64,000 nt of DNA, taken from Paraescarpia echinospica (lineage: Eukaryota; Annelida; Polychaeta; Sabellida; Siboglinidae). The DNA lies in NCBI GenBank assembly GCA_020002185.1, contig CM034533.1, forward strand, positions 52,843,568 through 52,907,567, written 5' to 3'. The notes beneath the pieces were generated by a model. It was not told where the DNA came from and made no database searches. It was given only the letters and a program-made list of their open reading frames with translations. Positions within the stretch are counted from its first letter, which is position 1; each line of letters begins with the position of its first letter. A program made the position numbers and the translations under genes. Below, piece by piece: positions 1 to 12,541 of this stretch.

Positions 1-1341
1 CGGAAGTTGGGGGGCCTTCATGTGACGGGCCGGTAGTTGCAGGGCCATCAGATGAAGGACCGGCAGTTGGAGCACCATCAGATGAAGGGCCAGCAGTGAC
101 CAGGTGGGCAGATGGTTCTTCAAGCGGCGTCGGCTCCTCTGCCACGAGTGCTGCAGCAAAATCGTCGTTAGTGAAGACATCTGGATCGTAAGGCCAAAGA
201 CCACATGCCCTGAATCCAGTGATTGGCTTATCAAGTGTGGCTGATTTGTTGAACGCTTTATTAAACACACCAGCCATGTCGTAAAACGACATTCGCCGAC
301 CTGGATTGGTGACCATCCAGCTGTCTCCTGCATTGTTGTAAGCGGTCTTCAATGATTTGAAGAACGTTGTGTCGAGCGGTTGCATCCTATGAGTGCAATG
401 AGGTGGCAGAACTAGCAGATGTATGCCTTTGGACCTCGCGTAGTTAACCGCAGCCAGTGTTTTATGGCTGTGGTGGCCATTCATGATTATGATTTGTTGG
501 TTTTCTACACACGCATTGGTCGACGCAGCGAAATGTTCAAGCCATTTGACGAACAAGTCTGCATCAATCCAGCCATTCGGACTGCAGTGGCCGACAGATT
601 CAGGTGGTGCCCCGTTCATTAAAGCTTCCACCATCTTCTTTCGTGGAAAAATAAACATTGGTGGCAGGTAACGACCTGCTGCATTGATGGCACACACGAC
701 TGTCACTGTAGCGCCACGTTCCCCACTGGTGACCTTTGCAACGTGTCTTGCTCCTTTGGTCGCAACGATTTTCCCTGGTCTTTGGACGTTTGTGATACCA
801 GTCTCATCCATATTCCACAATCGACTTGGCGTGTATTGCGCCGTCTCCAAAACCGAGCGGTAAATTTCGAAGAACGCATTTACTCGTGGCTTGTTAAAGC
901 CAAGAGCGCGAGCAATGTTGGTAGCCTGCGGTTTCTTTATGGCGAGATCGGGGTGGCGTGCAAAAAATCCACTCAACCAGTCTTTACCGGCCATCTTGGT
1001 TGTTTCGTTGAACAGGTTGTTCACACCAGTTTTGTCGGCAATCTCATAAGCGAGACGTCTTACATCAACAGTTGTCAAGCCGTACATTCGACATTCCATC
1101 TCTTTGATATGTTCGTACATGGCTTCCTCGACGTCATCTCCAAGAATAACAGTCCGAGTTTCAAAGTTCCAGGGGAGGTCACTGCGTTGTCTCTATGCCT
1201 CCGCAAGGTACGAGCTGGTATTCCAAACTGTTTGCTTGCTCTTATCAAAGGAATGCCCACCCTAACTGCACGAAGAGCTTCGCCGAGCTGACCGTCACCA
1301 TACTTTCCCCTCTCCGTCTTTCTTTTGTATGACCGAACCAT
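1..1341 (-). pseudogene. pogo/Tigger-like (DDE_1) transposase, partial, one frameshift
   Basis: Read on the minus strand from an ATG at 1341 (MVRSYKRKT...). The N-terminus is a basic helix-turn-helix of the psq/CENP-B kind (about residues 10-60, with IRASKQFGIPARTL). A frameshift near 1155 interrupts the frame after TLKLG. From there one frame stays open to the left edge of the window. That frame holds WNMDETG (first catalytic Asp), then IIMNGHHSHKTLA, PPHCTHRMQPLD (third Asp) and a Gly/Pro/Ser-rich tail with repeated GPSSDG. In this family the second catalytic Asp sits where the Asn of MNGHHSH is found here, so the active site looks dead as well as the frame being broken. The C-terminus lies beyond the edge. 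Family assignment is strong. Host-domesticated use is possible but unsupported. Confidence 0.88.
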
Positions 1342-1397
1342 TGCCCTGAAAAACGAAGTAGAGAGGAATATTGCTAGACTATTATATAATGTAAGAA

Positions 1398-1504
<107 letters not shown>

Positions 1505-1535
1505 TAACGCGATAACATATATGATTAATATATGG

Positions 1536-1962
1536 TGGGGCAAGACGCCCATGGTAGGCGTCTTACCCCATTCAAAAAGAGCGTCTTGCCCCCAGGCACG
1601 TGCGACAGTAAAATAGCTGTATGTAGTCTGCTGTTTAATTATCGCTCATTTAACTGTTACCAAATGTTAGTCTACATATTTATCGTAAGAGAATCATATT
1701 TGTTATGGTTATTTATGATAACCACTGAGTTTTACAACGAAACAGGAAATCACCTTTTTTACTATTTTAAACCTACAAATCAACAAAGTCACATTTTGTA
1801 CTCACGATTGTGAAAGTCTTGTTTCTTTTTATGTTTCTGTTCATCCGCTGTGTGGCAGCACGGATTTACACAAACTATAGTGCCAATCTGAACCGTTGTT
1901 ACGTAGATAGGACGGGTGGGCGTCTCGCCTCGTATAGGCGCCTTACCCCACCCTACCTTACA
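1536..1962. repeat. Clustered GGGGCAAGACGCC hairpin motifs, possible pogo/Tigger terminal repeats
   Basis: GGGGCAAGACGCC at 1537-1549 is followed by its near-complement GGCGTCTTACCCC at 1557-1569. A further copy, GCGTCTTGCCCC, starts at 1581. A related pair (GGGCGTCTCGCC and GGCGCCTTACCCCA) lies at about 1918-1950. The motifs lie just upstream of the transposase start, where the 5' terminal or subterminal transposase-binding repeats of such an element would be. The exact element end and its TA duplication could not be fixed. Confidence 0.5.
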
Positions 1963-2857
1963 CTGTCGACGCATTGTAGGCCTACTCCCGATTCATTTTT
2001 TGAATCGAATACGACGCCCTTAATTTGCGTCGTAATGAGTTGCCCAACTAGGAATCGTTGTTGCGTTACTGGCATACACTGACGACAACATTCTTACGAT
2101 GTCTTCCGATATCTTCCGACAGTTGAGTTACCCCAAAATGTAAACTAGTTGTCATTGTACGCCGGGTATAACACAGCGGAAATTAACGGCAACTAGAAAA
2201 CCGAACGTTATGACCACATCTGTTTGGGGTATGAAAGTTTACAATATGTTGTTTAACACATTAATCATGTTGGCAGCAGAATATGACATACTTGTTAATG
2301 TTCCCAAAAAAGGCTACACAAAGAAGAACAACATGAAAATAACATGCGACATATTCTACTAGATTACGGTTTATTGTATTTTGAAGATGTGACTGCACTG
2401 TCATCGAATAAGTGACGTAAAATGCAAAATAATATCAATAGACATTAATTAGTACTTACTACTATAGCCTATCGGATAGTTGTGGTACTATAGTTAATAA
2501 TTAATCCAAAAGGTGGCAGCATTGATACAATCGTTTACCTGGAATTTTGGGGCTGAATGCTTCCCAGAAAAATTTAGATGATGTTCGATTGAACAGATCT
2601 ACAAGGGAGTAAAATGTAAAACATTTTCAGCAGTCCTAAAGACTCAATACCACGCTATACAAGAACTTACATTTCCTTTTTATTGGCAAAACTTACACAG
2701 CAGAACAAAACACAATCAAGTTCACATTTTATATATTTTAATTAACACTGTCTGTATTCGTTTCGTTTTTTGTATATATATATATATTTTAAATATGTAT
2801 TCACATAATTTGGGAAACATAATGAAACTGCTAAGTAACGCAAGAGATTCTCTGAAA
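1963..2857. other. AT-rich stretch, no gene seen
   Basis: No convincing coding frame, splice-flanked exon or RNA gene was seen on either strand. There is a short (TA)n run near 2775-2790. Confidence 0.6.
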
Positions 2858-3583
2858 ACCCCACTGCATTTATTATGATGGTTTGTATGCAGCTGCGTGT
2901 GTGACCAAGTGGACAATGCATCAAAACACAAATACTTTGGTCGCGTGCTTGAATACTGTTATTTTTTGCATTTTTATTTGTGGGCCGGTAATTTTTATTT
3001 TCAATATTGAATATTTTTATTATATATACCTTTATTAATTGTGCCGCATCCTACAGCTCTTCTCAGCTGCATACTAGTGTCTCTTTCCGTCATTCCGTCA
3101 ACACATTCAATGCCTCTATATACAGTCTGATGCCAAGCAGTGTGACGCCAAGCAGTGTGAATTTCGACCTCTGCCTCCCAGCCTTCAAAGCTGATGTTGC
3201 AGGCCTTCAGGTCGCGCTTACAAACGTCCTTGAATCTGAAGGCTGGGTGTCCCACTGGTTTCGCTCAGTGTCGAGTTGTCCATAGAGGATGACTTTCGGC
3301 AAGCGGCCATTCCCCATGCCAGGCCCAACCAGCGGAGACGTTTCTGCCCCTGCAGCGAGTACACGCTGGGGATCCTAGCTCGTACGGTCCAGTTTGTCGC
3401 TCTAAGGGACATGGTCCTGCCAGATGATACTACTGTAAAGATGCGGCACCGCATGTGGAAGGTGTTAAGGCGGCATTCCTGGCGCATATAGGTGGTCCAC
3501 AATTCGCTGCCGTAGAGGAGGGTGCTCAGGACACACGCCTGGTAGACTCGCATCTTGATGTTCTCAGTGAGCATATTGTTCCC
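2858..3583 (-). mobile_element. LINE ORF2 C-terminal fragment, left arm of an inverted duplication
   Basis: On the minus strand the frame at 3640-3218 reads NMLTENIKMRVYQACVLSTL, then LYGSELWTTYMRQECRLNTF and further on LQGQKRLRWLGLAWGM. This is the region after the reverse-transcriptase core of a non-LTR retrotransposon. Frameshifts interrupt it. The block, including its 3' non-coding part (2858-3060), is repeated in opposite orientation at 5176-5903 with only scattered differences, so more than the coding part was duplicated. The exact LINE clade is uncertain. Confidence 0.8.
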
Positions 3584-4587
3584 CCATACTCTTTTAGTCA
3601 GCTTGACCATAGTGACTGCGGCTTTTGAACTTGTCAACATACAAATTTATTATCAATGCCAAATCCTTTTAGCAGAAATGGTTCATCACCAGCTAGAATG
3701 CATTATGTAGAACTTATTAAAGTAAAGGTTAAGTCACATGTCTAGCGTTCATGCGTGATTGCGTGGGTATAATTGAGGTTATCTGTCAGGCAGGGCCAAA
3801 CATGTTCTTGAAATAAAATCATAATCCATGGTCGTCTTCATGCAACATAACTTTTTTTAACCTATATCTTAATAGCGTACCTTCCACTTGGATACACCAT
3901 CAATGTCAAATTGTTTTATTTTGAAGTCGCCCAGCCGTCGGACATATAATCTCAATTAAGAGTCTGAAGGTCTACATCAACTATCTACATATTATGTTCG
4001 TGTCTTGCGGTGCCAGTGTTGAGCATTCAGGCCTGCCAAAATGTTGAGCTGATGCCATTAGACCCGTGCATAGGTAGCGAGACACCATCGGCTAAGACAA
4101 AGCGTCCGCTTGAGGGGATTACAAAAGTGAACATTCCGCTGTCTTCCGATGTCATGTCCGGCAGTATGCATGCAGTGGTTAGAGTTAACAACTACGATGT
4201 TATGAATATACAAAATATTACAATGTTATAATGCATAAATAATCAATAAACGCTTTGATATTTTATGAAGTAACTATGCTTTCATCCTTAACAGTTTACA
4301 GCAAACACAATATTGTATGGCCTCGTTGCATAACGCGTCCTCGTACGCGCGCTCGCACATTTATTTGATATTTGTTTCATCAAAGTAATAATTAATTATC
4401 CTAAAGGTGTAAGAAGAAATATGTGCGCCGGGGGTAAAATGTAAAGCGCATACAGAGGTTATTAGGACAGGATTACTGCGCTTCATAAAACAAACCTTCT
4501 AATACACAAAAAAGCTTGTATGAAAGCTTCATTCAGGGTTTTTTCGTTAGGCGTACGACACACATGCCCAAATTACCGGAGTCATCT
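3584..4587. other. Intervening sequence, no gene seen
   Basis: This lies between the two arms of the inverted duplication, before the LINE 3' end. Short open frames occur (for example at 4010-4231) but have no recognisable motif or codon signal. Confidence 0.5.
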
Positions 4588-5160
4588 ATGTATATATATA
4601 TATATATATCATTAATAAATTACAATGCATGAGTTAATCACTAAACTGTAGCAGTATAAAATCAAATAAATAAGTAAATAGTTCTAAGATATTACTAATA
4701 TAAATAAGTCCACAGGATCACCACAGAGATCGTCTAGAATGATATTCTAAATAAATGTGTTTTAGTTGACATTTAAAACTGCCAAGAATGTCCGAAGATT
4801 TAATGTAATTAGGTAGAGTGTTCCAGAGAGTTGCAGCGGCCACCGCGAACGAATTGTCACCAGCTTTGACATGAGTACGCGTTAGGGACAACATGTTGTT
4901 GTCAGCAGACCGCAGTGATCTAGCGGGTCTGTAAGGACACACGAGATCACGCAAGTAGACGAGCGCATTTTCATGCATTGCCTTGTTGGTAAACACCAAT
5001 ATTTTGAAATCGATTCTGCGAGCAACTGGTAGCCAGTGCAGATCATGCAACAGCGGAGCAGAACTATCACTCCGCGGACGACACAATATCAGACAAGCGG
5101 CCGAGTTGTGAATTCGTTGCAGACGAGCGATGTTGTTGCAATTCAATCATAATTATACGG
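4588..5160 (-). pseudogene. LINE ORF2 3' end (C-terminal domain and 3' UTR)
   Basis: The minus-strand frame 5146-4718 reads ARLQRIHNSAACLI, then LHDLHWLPVARRIDFKILVF, then FAVAAATLWNTLPNYIKSS and ends near FKCQLKHIYL. These are standard C-terminal motifs of CR1/L2-like LINE ORF2 proteins. Below it, to about 4588, is a short 3' UTR ending in a TA microsatellite. It is probably the 3' half of the same copy whose endonuclease lies at 5904-7390, with the reverse-transcriptase core missing between them. Confidence 0.82.
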
Positions 5161-5175
5161 AACATCTGCAAACAA

Positions 5176-5903
5176 TATGCTCACTGAGAACATCAAGATG
5201 CGAGTCTACCAGTCGTGTGTCCTGAGCACCCTCCTCTACGGCAGCGAATTGTGGACCACCTACATGCGCCAGGAATGCCGCCTCAACACCTTCCACATGC
5301 GGTGCCTCAAACGCATCTTCAGTATCACCTGGCAGGACCATGTCCCTTACAGCGACATACTCGACCGTACGAGCTAGGATCCCCTGCATGTACTCACTGC
5401 AGGGGCAGAAACGTCTCCGCTGGTTGGGCCTGGCATGGAGAATGACCGCTTGCCGAAAGTCATCCTCTATGGACAACTCGACACCGAGCGAAACCAGTGG
5501 GACGTCCATCCCTCATATTCAAGGACGTTTGTAAGCGCGACCTGAAGGCCTGCAACATCAGCTCTGAAGACTGGGGGGGCAGAGGCCGAAAATCTGCTTG
5601 GCGTCGCACTGCTTGGCATCAGACTGTATATAGACGCATTGAATGTGTTGACGGAATGACGGAAAGAGACACTAGTATGCAGCTGAGAAGAGCTCTAGGA
5701 TGCGGCACAATTAATAAAGGTATATATAATAAAAACATTCAATATTGAAAATAAAAATTTCCGGCCCACAAATATAAATGCAAAAAATAACAGTATTCAA
5801 GCATGCGACCAACATATTTGTGTTTTGATGCATTGTCCACTTGGTCACACACGCAGCTGCATACAAACCATCATAATAAATACAGTGGGGTTCGCATCCT
5901 TCC
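5176..5903 (+). mobile_element. LINE fragment, right arm of the inverted duplication, inserted in another LINE
   Basis: Reads on the plus strand as NMLTENIKMRVYQSCVLSTL, then LNTFHMRCLKRIFSITWQDH, then LQGQKRLRWLGLAW and FKDVCKRDLKACNI, with frameshifts. It is the inverted partner of 2858-3583, including about 140 bp of non-coding sequence beyond the 3' end at 5740-5900. It lies between the endonuclease part (5904-7390) and the C-terminal part (4718-5146) of an opposite-strand LINE, where that LINE's RT core should be. Confidence 0.82.
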
Positions 5904-7390
5904 ACTGCCGAGCTGAATTCCGGATGTAGCTGAGAATTGTGACCACCGAGAGATCTCACCAGACGAAACATGGTGTTGTTGTTAGCGTTTTCTAAACGAT
6001 CTTGAACATATAATGTTTTTCTCTCCAGTACCAAGGTATTGCATTCATCACGTGACATGACGTACAATTGGCGATGAATTTCAAGTTTGGTTTTCCTCCA
6101 AAGATTTTCCAATTTCCGTTTCTTCTCACGAGAATCGTCAATGTCTGCGTCGTACCATGGGTGGGTCGAGTTGTTTCATGTGCGTACTATGAGCCACCTA
6201 GCGTGTTTATCCAGACACTTCACTAAGTTGGTGTTGTACGTACCGACTAATTCACCCACTTGCATATTTTTACAGCACGATGAATTTTTAGCACAAACAG
6301 ATTTTATTTCGTCTCTCAGCGCACAGTTATCAGTGTCCCAAAAGTTACGTTTTGCAGTCGTCGATACCATATAGGTGGCTCCAGTGCGTTTACTGCAATT
6401 TCAATACGATGATGATCAGAAATTGAGTCTGGAAGAACTGTGACAGCAGAGATGAGGTTGTTGTTACTATTACTGACGACAAGATCCAGGATATGTCCAC
6501 TAGTGTGCGTAGGTGAAAGTACATGTTGAGTTAGGTTGAACAACTCAAGAAGATCACGTAGAGGTTCAGATTTACTTTCGCTATCAACGTGGATATTGAA
6601 ATCCCCAACAATGATGGTGGATGCGACAGATATAGACGCTTCGCTGAATAAGTGTTAAGAGTTCGATATAAAAGTGCGATGTTAACCCGGATGTCTTACT
6701 TGATACCGGTGGGTGGTAGACAACCCACACGTTGAATATCATACAATGCGGGTTAACGAACTGCAAACGGAGTAGTTCAATAGTTGTTAAAGATAACTTC
6801 GGTTCCAATTGTGTTGTGTATGTAGCGCGATGCACAATTACCACTCCACCGCCACAACCAGAAGCACGAGCGACATGTTGGAGTGTATATCCGGGCGGGG
6901 TTACTTCGGCTATTATCGCATCGTCTCCGTTCTTCTTAAGCCACGACTCTGTGATTGCCAGCACATCCCATTTATGCTCAAGTATATATTCGCTTATGGT
7001 GGTCGCTTTGTTGCGTAGGGATCTAGCGTTAATCAGAGCCACATTTGGACTATAATGACTGGCGATGGATTTCGTACTGCAGTTTTCAAGTGTTACCTGG
7101 GTGAGATTTACTTTGTTGACACCGCGCTGTTTACAAATACCAGGTCGCACATTGAACGGTCCAAGCGTGGTTATTGGTCTGATACGCCTCGTTCCGGCTG
7201 ATGTCCCGCGCCTGGTCGGTGGTCGGCACAAGTTCAGCGTCCGTATTGTTGTTGTCCACGGTTGGCTAGGCGGTTGATGGCAGTGTCGTAGGCCGAGAAG
7301 AAACGTCCTGGACAACGACATGCTTCGCCGGTCGCTGGCAGGCTGAACGCAGACGTCCAGGTAATGTAGGTTGGAAACCGTTCCGGTCAA
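5904..7390 (-). pseudogene. LINE ORF2 5' part: APE-type endonuclease and linker
   Basis: The minus-strand frame 7390-6584 contains VALINARSLRNKATTISEYI, then WDVLAITESWL, PGYTLQHVARASGCGGGVV and VYHPP, the order expected of an apurinic-like endonuclease domain. A second frame (6543-6316) has HILDLVVSN and DSISDHHRIEI, the SDH catalytic motif. The linker continues to about 5905 (ENLWRKTKLEIHRQLY, then NNTMFRLVRSLGG). At least two frameshifts separate these blocks. The reverse transcriptase that should follow is absent and replaced by the fragment at 5176-5903. Confidence 0.83.
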
Positions 7391-8257
7391 GCTTGGTTAA
7401 TCACAGCTGCCACGCCTCAAAAGTAAAAGTCAATATCTTCAGGCTAATATTGTACAATTAATTCAGACATTAGTTAACCTCCTGTTTCGTGTAGACCTGA
7501 TCTACACATTTCGTATCACTGTAGCTACACACAAGTTTAGAGTGTCAAGATTATGTTGGCAGCATTAAAAATACATATCTTTGGTTGACTTGGCTCCGCT
7601 GCCTAAGTCAATATCTACTTTTCAGCATTACCTATTACAGCATCAGGCCCAGCAGAATCAACCAACCAATACTCCAACATCTCCCTTCCTGCTGCATAGG
7701 CATCCACCTTCATGACATTTTGTTTGTCACTTCTCACGATTTCTGATACTTAATAATGTCATCAGTCATATAATAGATCTTTCTATCATCGACATTTTCC
7801 AGCCAGATGACAACAAAACTGTGCTTTTGTTTCACATATCAACCAGCCAAATAAACGTTCTTGTTCTTCTTGTTCTGTTAATAAGTTTCAAATCAAGTTT
7901 CAGCCAGCCGAGAATATAATTTTAATCGGTTACATTTCTGTTAATAAAACTAATAAAGCTGACAAAATAATACATTAAATGTATTATTTTGTTTAAGAAA
8001 AAACTGTCTGCAACACTGGCCCCAAAACATAAAGAAACAAGAACAATTTAGAGATATATACAATGTAGGAGTTTGAGTTTGTTGGTTCTGCGTAGTCCGA
8101 AGATACACTGTAGCAACTGGAAGACCGCAGCAATGAAAGGTGTCACCGCGCCACGACATACCCCGACAGCGAGGTCAAGGGGTCCCTTGCCCTGGATGTA
8201 CAGGCTGCTGAAACAACCCTCCAGCATCTTCTCGAGCTGGCCAAATGTCATGCCGTT
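7391..8257. other. Mostly non-coding; one short unexplained GC-richer frame
   Basis: A minus-strand open frame at 8251-8048 (MTFGQLEKMLEGCFSSLYIQ...) is richer in GC than its surroundings. It contains a GTATGT donor-like site after DLAVG. I do not recognise the protein, and it could be a stray exon or chance. Confidence 0.25.
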
Positions 8258-8745
8258 GTCGCGCTTACATTTATCCGGGCGTTAAATTTTATCCGTGTGA
8301 TATTTATATGCATATGTAAGGCATCATATTTGGCAAGAGCAGATCACGTAATGATAAATAATATCCAGTAGTTAAATATGTTTCGTTTGTTGTGGTAATA
8401 CGAGCGTTATAGTTAGAGTACATAATTATAATTTGCTGTTTCAGATTTGTGACCAAGTATAAGAGTATGTCACATGACGTGTGTGTGGAGAGGAAACTGT
8501 TTTATGACAGAATTTTTTTATGTCTGTGGGAAGCAAACATTTTATAATTTATGTATATATATATAGACATATATGTAAATATATATATATATATATATAT
8601 AAACATATAAACATACATAACGCCCGGAAAATGAGAACGCGACAGTCGTACGTAGCTGGTGCTAAATGCATTCCCCTAGATACGCGCACGCGAAGAAACG
8701 CCACCCGAATATTATTTAACGCCCGGATAAATGTAAGCGCGACAC
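8258..8745. repeat. 27-bp inverted repeat pair with a related third copy
   Basis: A 27-bp word at 8258-8284 (ending ATCCGGGCGTTA) recurs as its exact reverse complement at 8719-8745. A diverged copy in the second orientation is at 8619-8643 (ACGCCCGGAAAATGAG). The CGCCCGG ends abut TTAA or TAA. These may be ends of one small DNA-transposon family, but no target duplication or transposase was found. Confidence 0.5.
8551..8602. repeat. (TA)n microsatellite
   Basis: Interrupted TA repeats between the inverted-repeat copies. Confidence 0.85.
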
Positions 8746-8859
8746 CGTCCAGGTTAGGCACGCCGCCTAAAGCAGAACAACCACTGTCCATCCTCTGGCA
8801 ACACTGGCCGAACACGCTACAATTAACCTATCCATCATATGACCTGTTTGTTGCCTAGC

Positions 8860-10310
8860 AAAACCAAAGACATCAGAAAACACGTAGTGGGTTCGGACAT
8901 TCCGTCGAAATTCTGATGTTTGTTTATAACAAAAACATAATGCAACATTTGTAAAGTGACAACTGTATATGGGAATGTTTGATTTATGACATGTTATGCA
9001 GCAATAGTAATGTAATTCACGTATATATAACCAACATTTATATGATTAAGATATACATATAAAAACTACCTTTGCCAAGGGCGCTGGCGTGTATTCGTGG
9101 TAGAATGTTTTGTTGTTCCAAATGTATATGTAAACAACGTTACAAACATTTGTACAAATGTGATTATATTTGTTACATGTATATAATGTGTATGCCGCGC
9201 ATGGAAGAGTTGGTCCAGAGTTTTGTTCGAACGACTTTTCTATAATGTAAAGCGGAATTAAGAAATACCACTTATATTAACTAGCCCGGCCGCCAGACAA
9301 GCATACTTAACTATAGTTAATGAAACGTTTGATTTAAAACACCAAAATGTGATGTCATAAAAGATAATAACATGGGGAAAGTTGATCCAAGGCTCAACTA
9401 ACCCCAAATTTACTAGCTCAACTAACCCCATAGTATACTATATAAAAGCATTAACTAAGTGCACCCTACTGACGCATGGTAGGTGAATTCAACAAACCAT
9501 GATTTCATCCTAATTTACCAACTATTTTATGCTACCAGGGAAAATATGAACAATGAGAACAACAGGACTTCACATACCTGTTCCCACAATTTCTACTTTT
9601 ACCGCCACAAATCGCACTTTTGTTTAGAGCATGTTTGACCTTGTCTGACACAGCTCGACCCTTACATCAATAATAAAGTCATGTTTTTAGTTATCAATAG
9701 ATGGCATCACCTTTCGGCTAATTCTTTTCATGAAGCATTGGGAAGGTGTGATTCAACTTACCTCACAGATCAACTTACCCTAGTCTCCCCATCCCATCAA
9801 TTTTTTTTATCCTAGTAACACACATATTGATCTATACCTGGATGCATCTAATAGAATGCATGATGTTTCCTTCACATATTGGCAGTAAAACAAATTTACC
9901 CTGTTTCCATGTCTCAAATTAGGCTTGCAAAAACAGCCTTCTGCAATAAGACATGTACACTTACAAATAAATGGCTGCTACATCAAGGCTACTTTTATGT
10001 CTAATATATCTACCGAGTATAATGTATCATTTAACGTAAAGTGTTGCCAGTGCTGTCAGCAATTATTGTAAAAGATGTGCATGAAATCAATATACTAAGA
10101 GGTCTGCCAACTCGTGAACTTACCCATATGGGAAGTGCCAATAATTGGGGGCGTTGTCCAAGCGCTTGAGCCTAGACTAGAGCATCAGACAGTTGTGTCG
10201 CCACTGTCGGCCACCGTTTAAAAAAATGGGCAATTTCGTTCATCCCACTTTGCCTGTGCCTTTCGGAAGACAGAATAATCTGTTGGTCCAGTCTTCTACC
10301 TGGTGTATAA
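8860..10310. other. AT-rich stretch, no gene seen
   Basis: No coding, RNA or transposon signal could be supported. A short direct repeat, CTCAACTAACCCCA, occurs near 9396 and 9418. Confidence 0.55.
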
Positions 10311-10561
10311 CTATATGCCAGTTCTATGTGGCATATACCAGTTCTATGTGGCATATGCCAGTTCTATGTGGCATATGCCAGTTCTATGTGGCATATGCCA
10401 GTTCTATGTGGCATATGCCAGTTCTATGTGGCATGTGCCAGTTTTATGTGGCATGTGCCAGTTCTATGTGGCATGTGCCAGTTCTATGTGGCATATGCCA
10501 GTTCTATGTGGTATATGCCAGTTCTATGTGGCATATGCCAGTTCTATGTGGCATATGCCAA
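10311..10561. repeat. 20-bp tandem satellite, 12 copies, palindromic junctions
   Basis: Twelve head-to-tail copies of ATATGCCAGTTCTATGTGGC, exactly 20 bp each, with a few substitutions (ATATACCA at the first junction, ATGTGCCA in the middle copies). Each junction forms the palindrome TGGCATATGCCA. Because 20 is not a multiple of 3 and the unit has no stop in any forward phase, all three plus-strand frames stay open. The apparent proteins of 90-135 residues here are artefacts of the repeat. Confidence 0.96.
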
Positions 10562-12536
10562 GGCAAGGGAAGTAAAAGATCTCGCGCATGGGCTAAATGA
10601 GCTAGTGATGAGTTCACCTGCAATGGACTCACTAACTATAGCTTGTATTATAGGGGAGGATATTCTGAAATAAGCCATCAGTATCAATCAATATCAGCAA
10701 TATCCTAGCAGGACTTTGCTGAGTAATTATCCAGAATATCAATAATTGCCCAAATGCTTCAGTTTTTTTAATTGACTTTATAATATTATAAGCCACACAC
10801 ATTGTATTTTATTGTGTTCTTTTCCATTTATTTCAGCTTGATGTCATCGCTGCATGATGGCCAAAAGCAAGCTTTCTCCAGGCTGCACAACAATTATATC
10901 AATAACAGTGGTATAGTGTTTGTGAATATGCATTCAGAATTATTGAATACATGTATTATTATATCATATAATTTTATACAGTACATGAGTAAGGTTTCAG
11001 GTCAAGGCGCTATATAAAAAATCAATTATATGCTTTCTTTGTCATAGTGTAAATGAAAAATTGGGCATAATATTGGAATGTCTTAATAATACAATATCAT
11101 GGCGACTGATATCAAGCGTTAAGTTGTTTTTTACGTCTCGGTTCACCATAAAATTGACAATCTTTTCAATGTTTATTGACATGTCATATGAAAGACCATT
11201 GTAGTTGGGTTATAAGGCATGCAGACACGACAGGCAGATAGGATTTTTTTTTTTTTTGTAAATTGTGCAATTTCGTCTGACCAAACTATGGAATGGATCA
11301 TACTGAGTAAAAATTATATTGGACTTTTTTGGCCTGTTTCCGTGGTAACAAACAAAATGGCCGCCATTTTAAGCCAACATTTGCAAATTTGGAAACACTG
11401 CCATTCTTGTTTGAGCATATATAAATAATTATGATTCTTGCAAATCCATGTTCTATATACACTGAACAATCTATTGTGGAATGATCACAGCATTTTTCTT
11501 ATGTTTTGTTTTTATGTTTTGGTAAAATGGAAAAAAAACCTTGTTTTTGGCAACAATTGAGCTTATCTCTTTCAAACTATTGATGATTACAAAAAGTGTG
11601 TGATCATTTTACACAGCAGAGCCTGCTGAATGCAACACTGAAAACCTTATTTGCATAGCGTAATTACTCCCAGAAATATCCCGTTTTCAAATGCAGAAAT
11701 GTGAGAAAAAAATGTCTTTAAGAAAATGGCCGTCAAAGATTGCATATTTAATTGCCATAGAAGTGAACTTTATTGCTAGTATGCATACAAAGGTATCATA
11801 GTCTGAGAGAAAACCATTTTGAGTATTTTTTGTTAAAAAAACACCGTTTCCCCTGGGGTATCTGGCCACTCAAGTCAGGTTCTACCGTGCATTTCAATTC
11901 TGCAATTTCATCCAGGCAAATATCTAACACATGCTACATATGACGATTATTGCGTTATGTCCATAAACCCTTATACTATTGTTGTGCATTACCCATCAAG
12001 CCTGACTGCCACTACAGTGTGGTACACCAAGTTCGAAGTAGTGGAAAAACATCATTCAGCCATGCTGATTGTGTCCAATCTGAAAGACTGAACCAACACA
12101 AGTTTCCAATTTAACTTTCTAGAACCATTGACAGACAAACCGTCCTGCTTAGAAAACCTAAAGGATGTGTTTAGTGGCCTGTTTACAATGTAATCATATA
12201 TGTAATTACAATTTACTTATGCGATCACTTAATCGTGCCATTGATATAAACATAAATATTAATATAAAATGAATGTGTCATTTGTTGGAATTATTTGTAA
12301 AACAACAACATTCTGAGTATAAATAAATTATGAACGGCATGCAGGATTGTGGATGCATTGTTTTGCAAAATGGTGCATGTGGTTACTGATACTGCAATAA
12401 TTGTGCTACTTATTACTCGATGTTTTTAAATTATATACGATGCATATCGTATCAGGTAGAGGGGTGATTGTGTGTGTATGTACGTTAAATTTATAATGCA
12501 CACAGTTTTGGGCATGATTTTTCTTTTATTGTTGTC
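10562..12536. other. AT-rich stretch, no gene seen
   Basis: Only short chance frames and homopolymer runs (for example T at 11247-11258) were seen. Confidence 0.55.
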
Positions 12537-12541
12537 TACTA

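Noticed and set aside
1136..1296. Plus-strand reading of the transposase region as a separate gene (743-1291)
   Set aside because: It is the antisense of the conserved transposase frame.
10193..10673. Three overlapping plus-strand frames of 90-135 residues with MWHMPVLCGI repeats
   Set aside because: All are translations of the 20-bp satellite in its three phases; no flanking coding signal.
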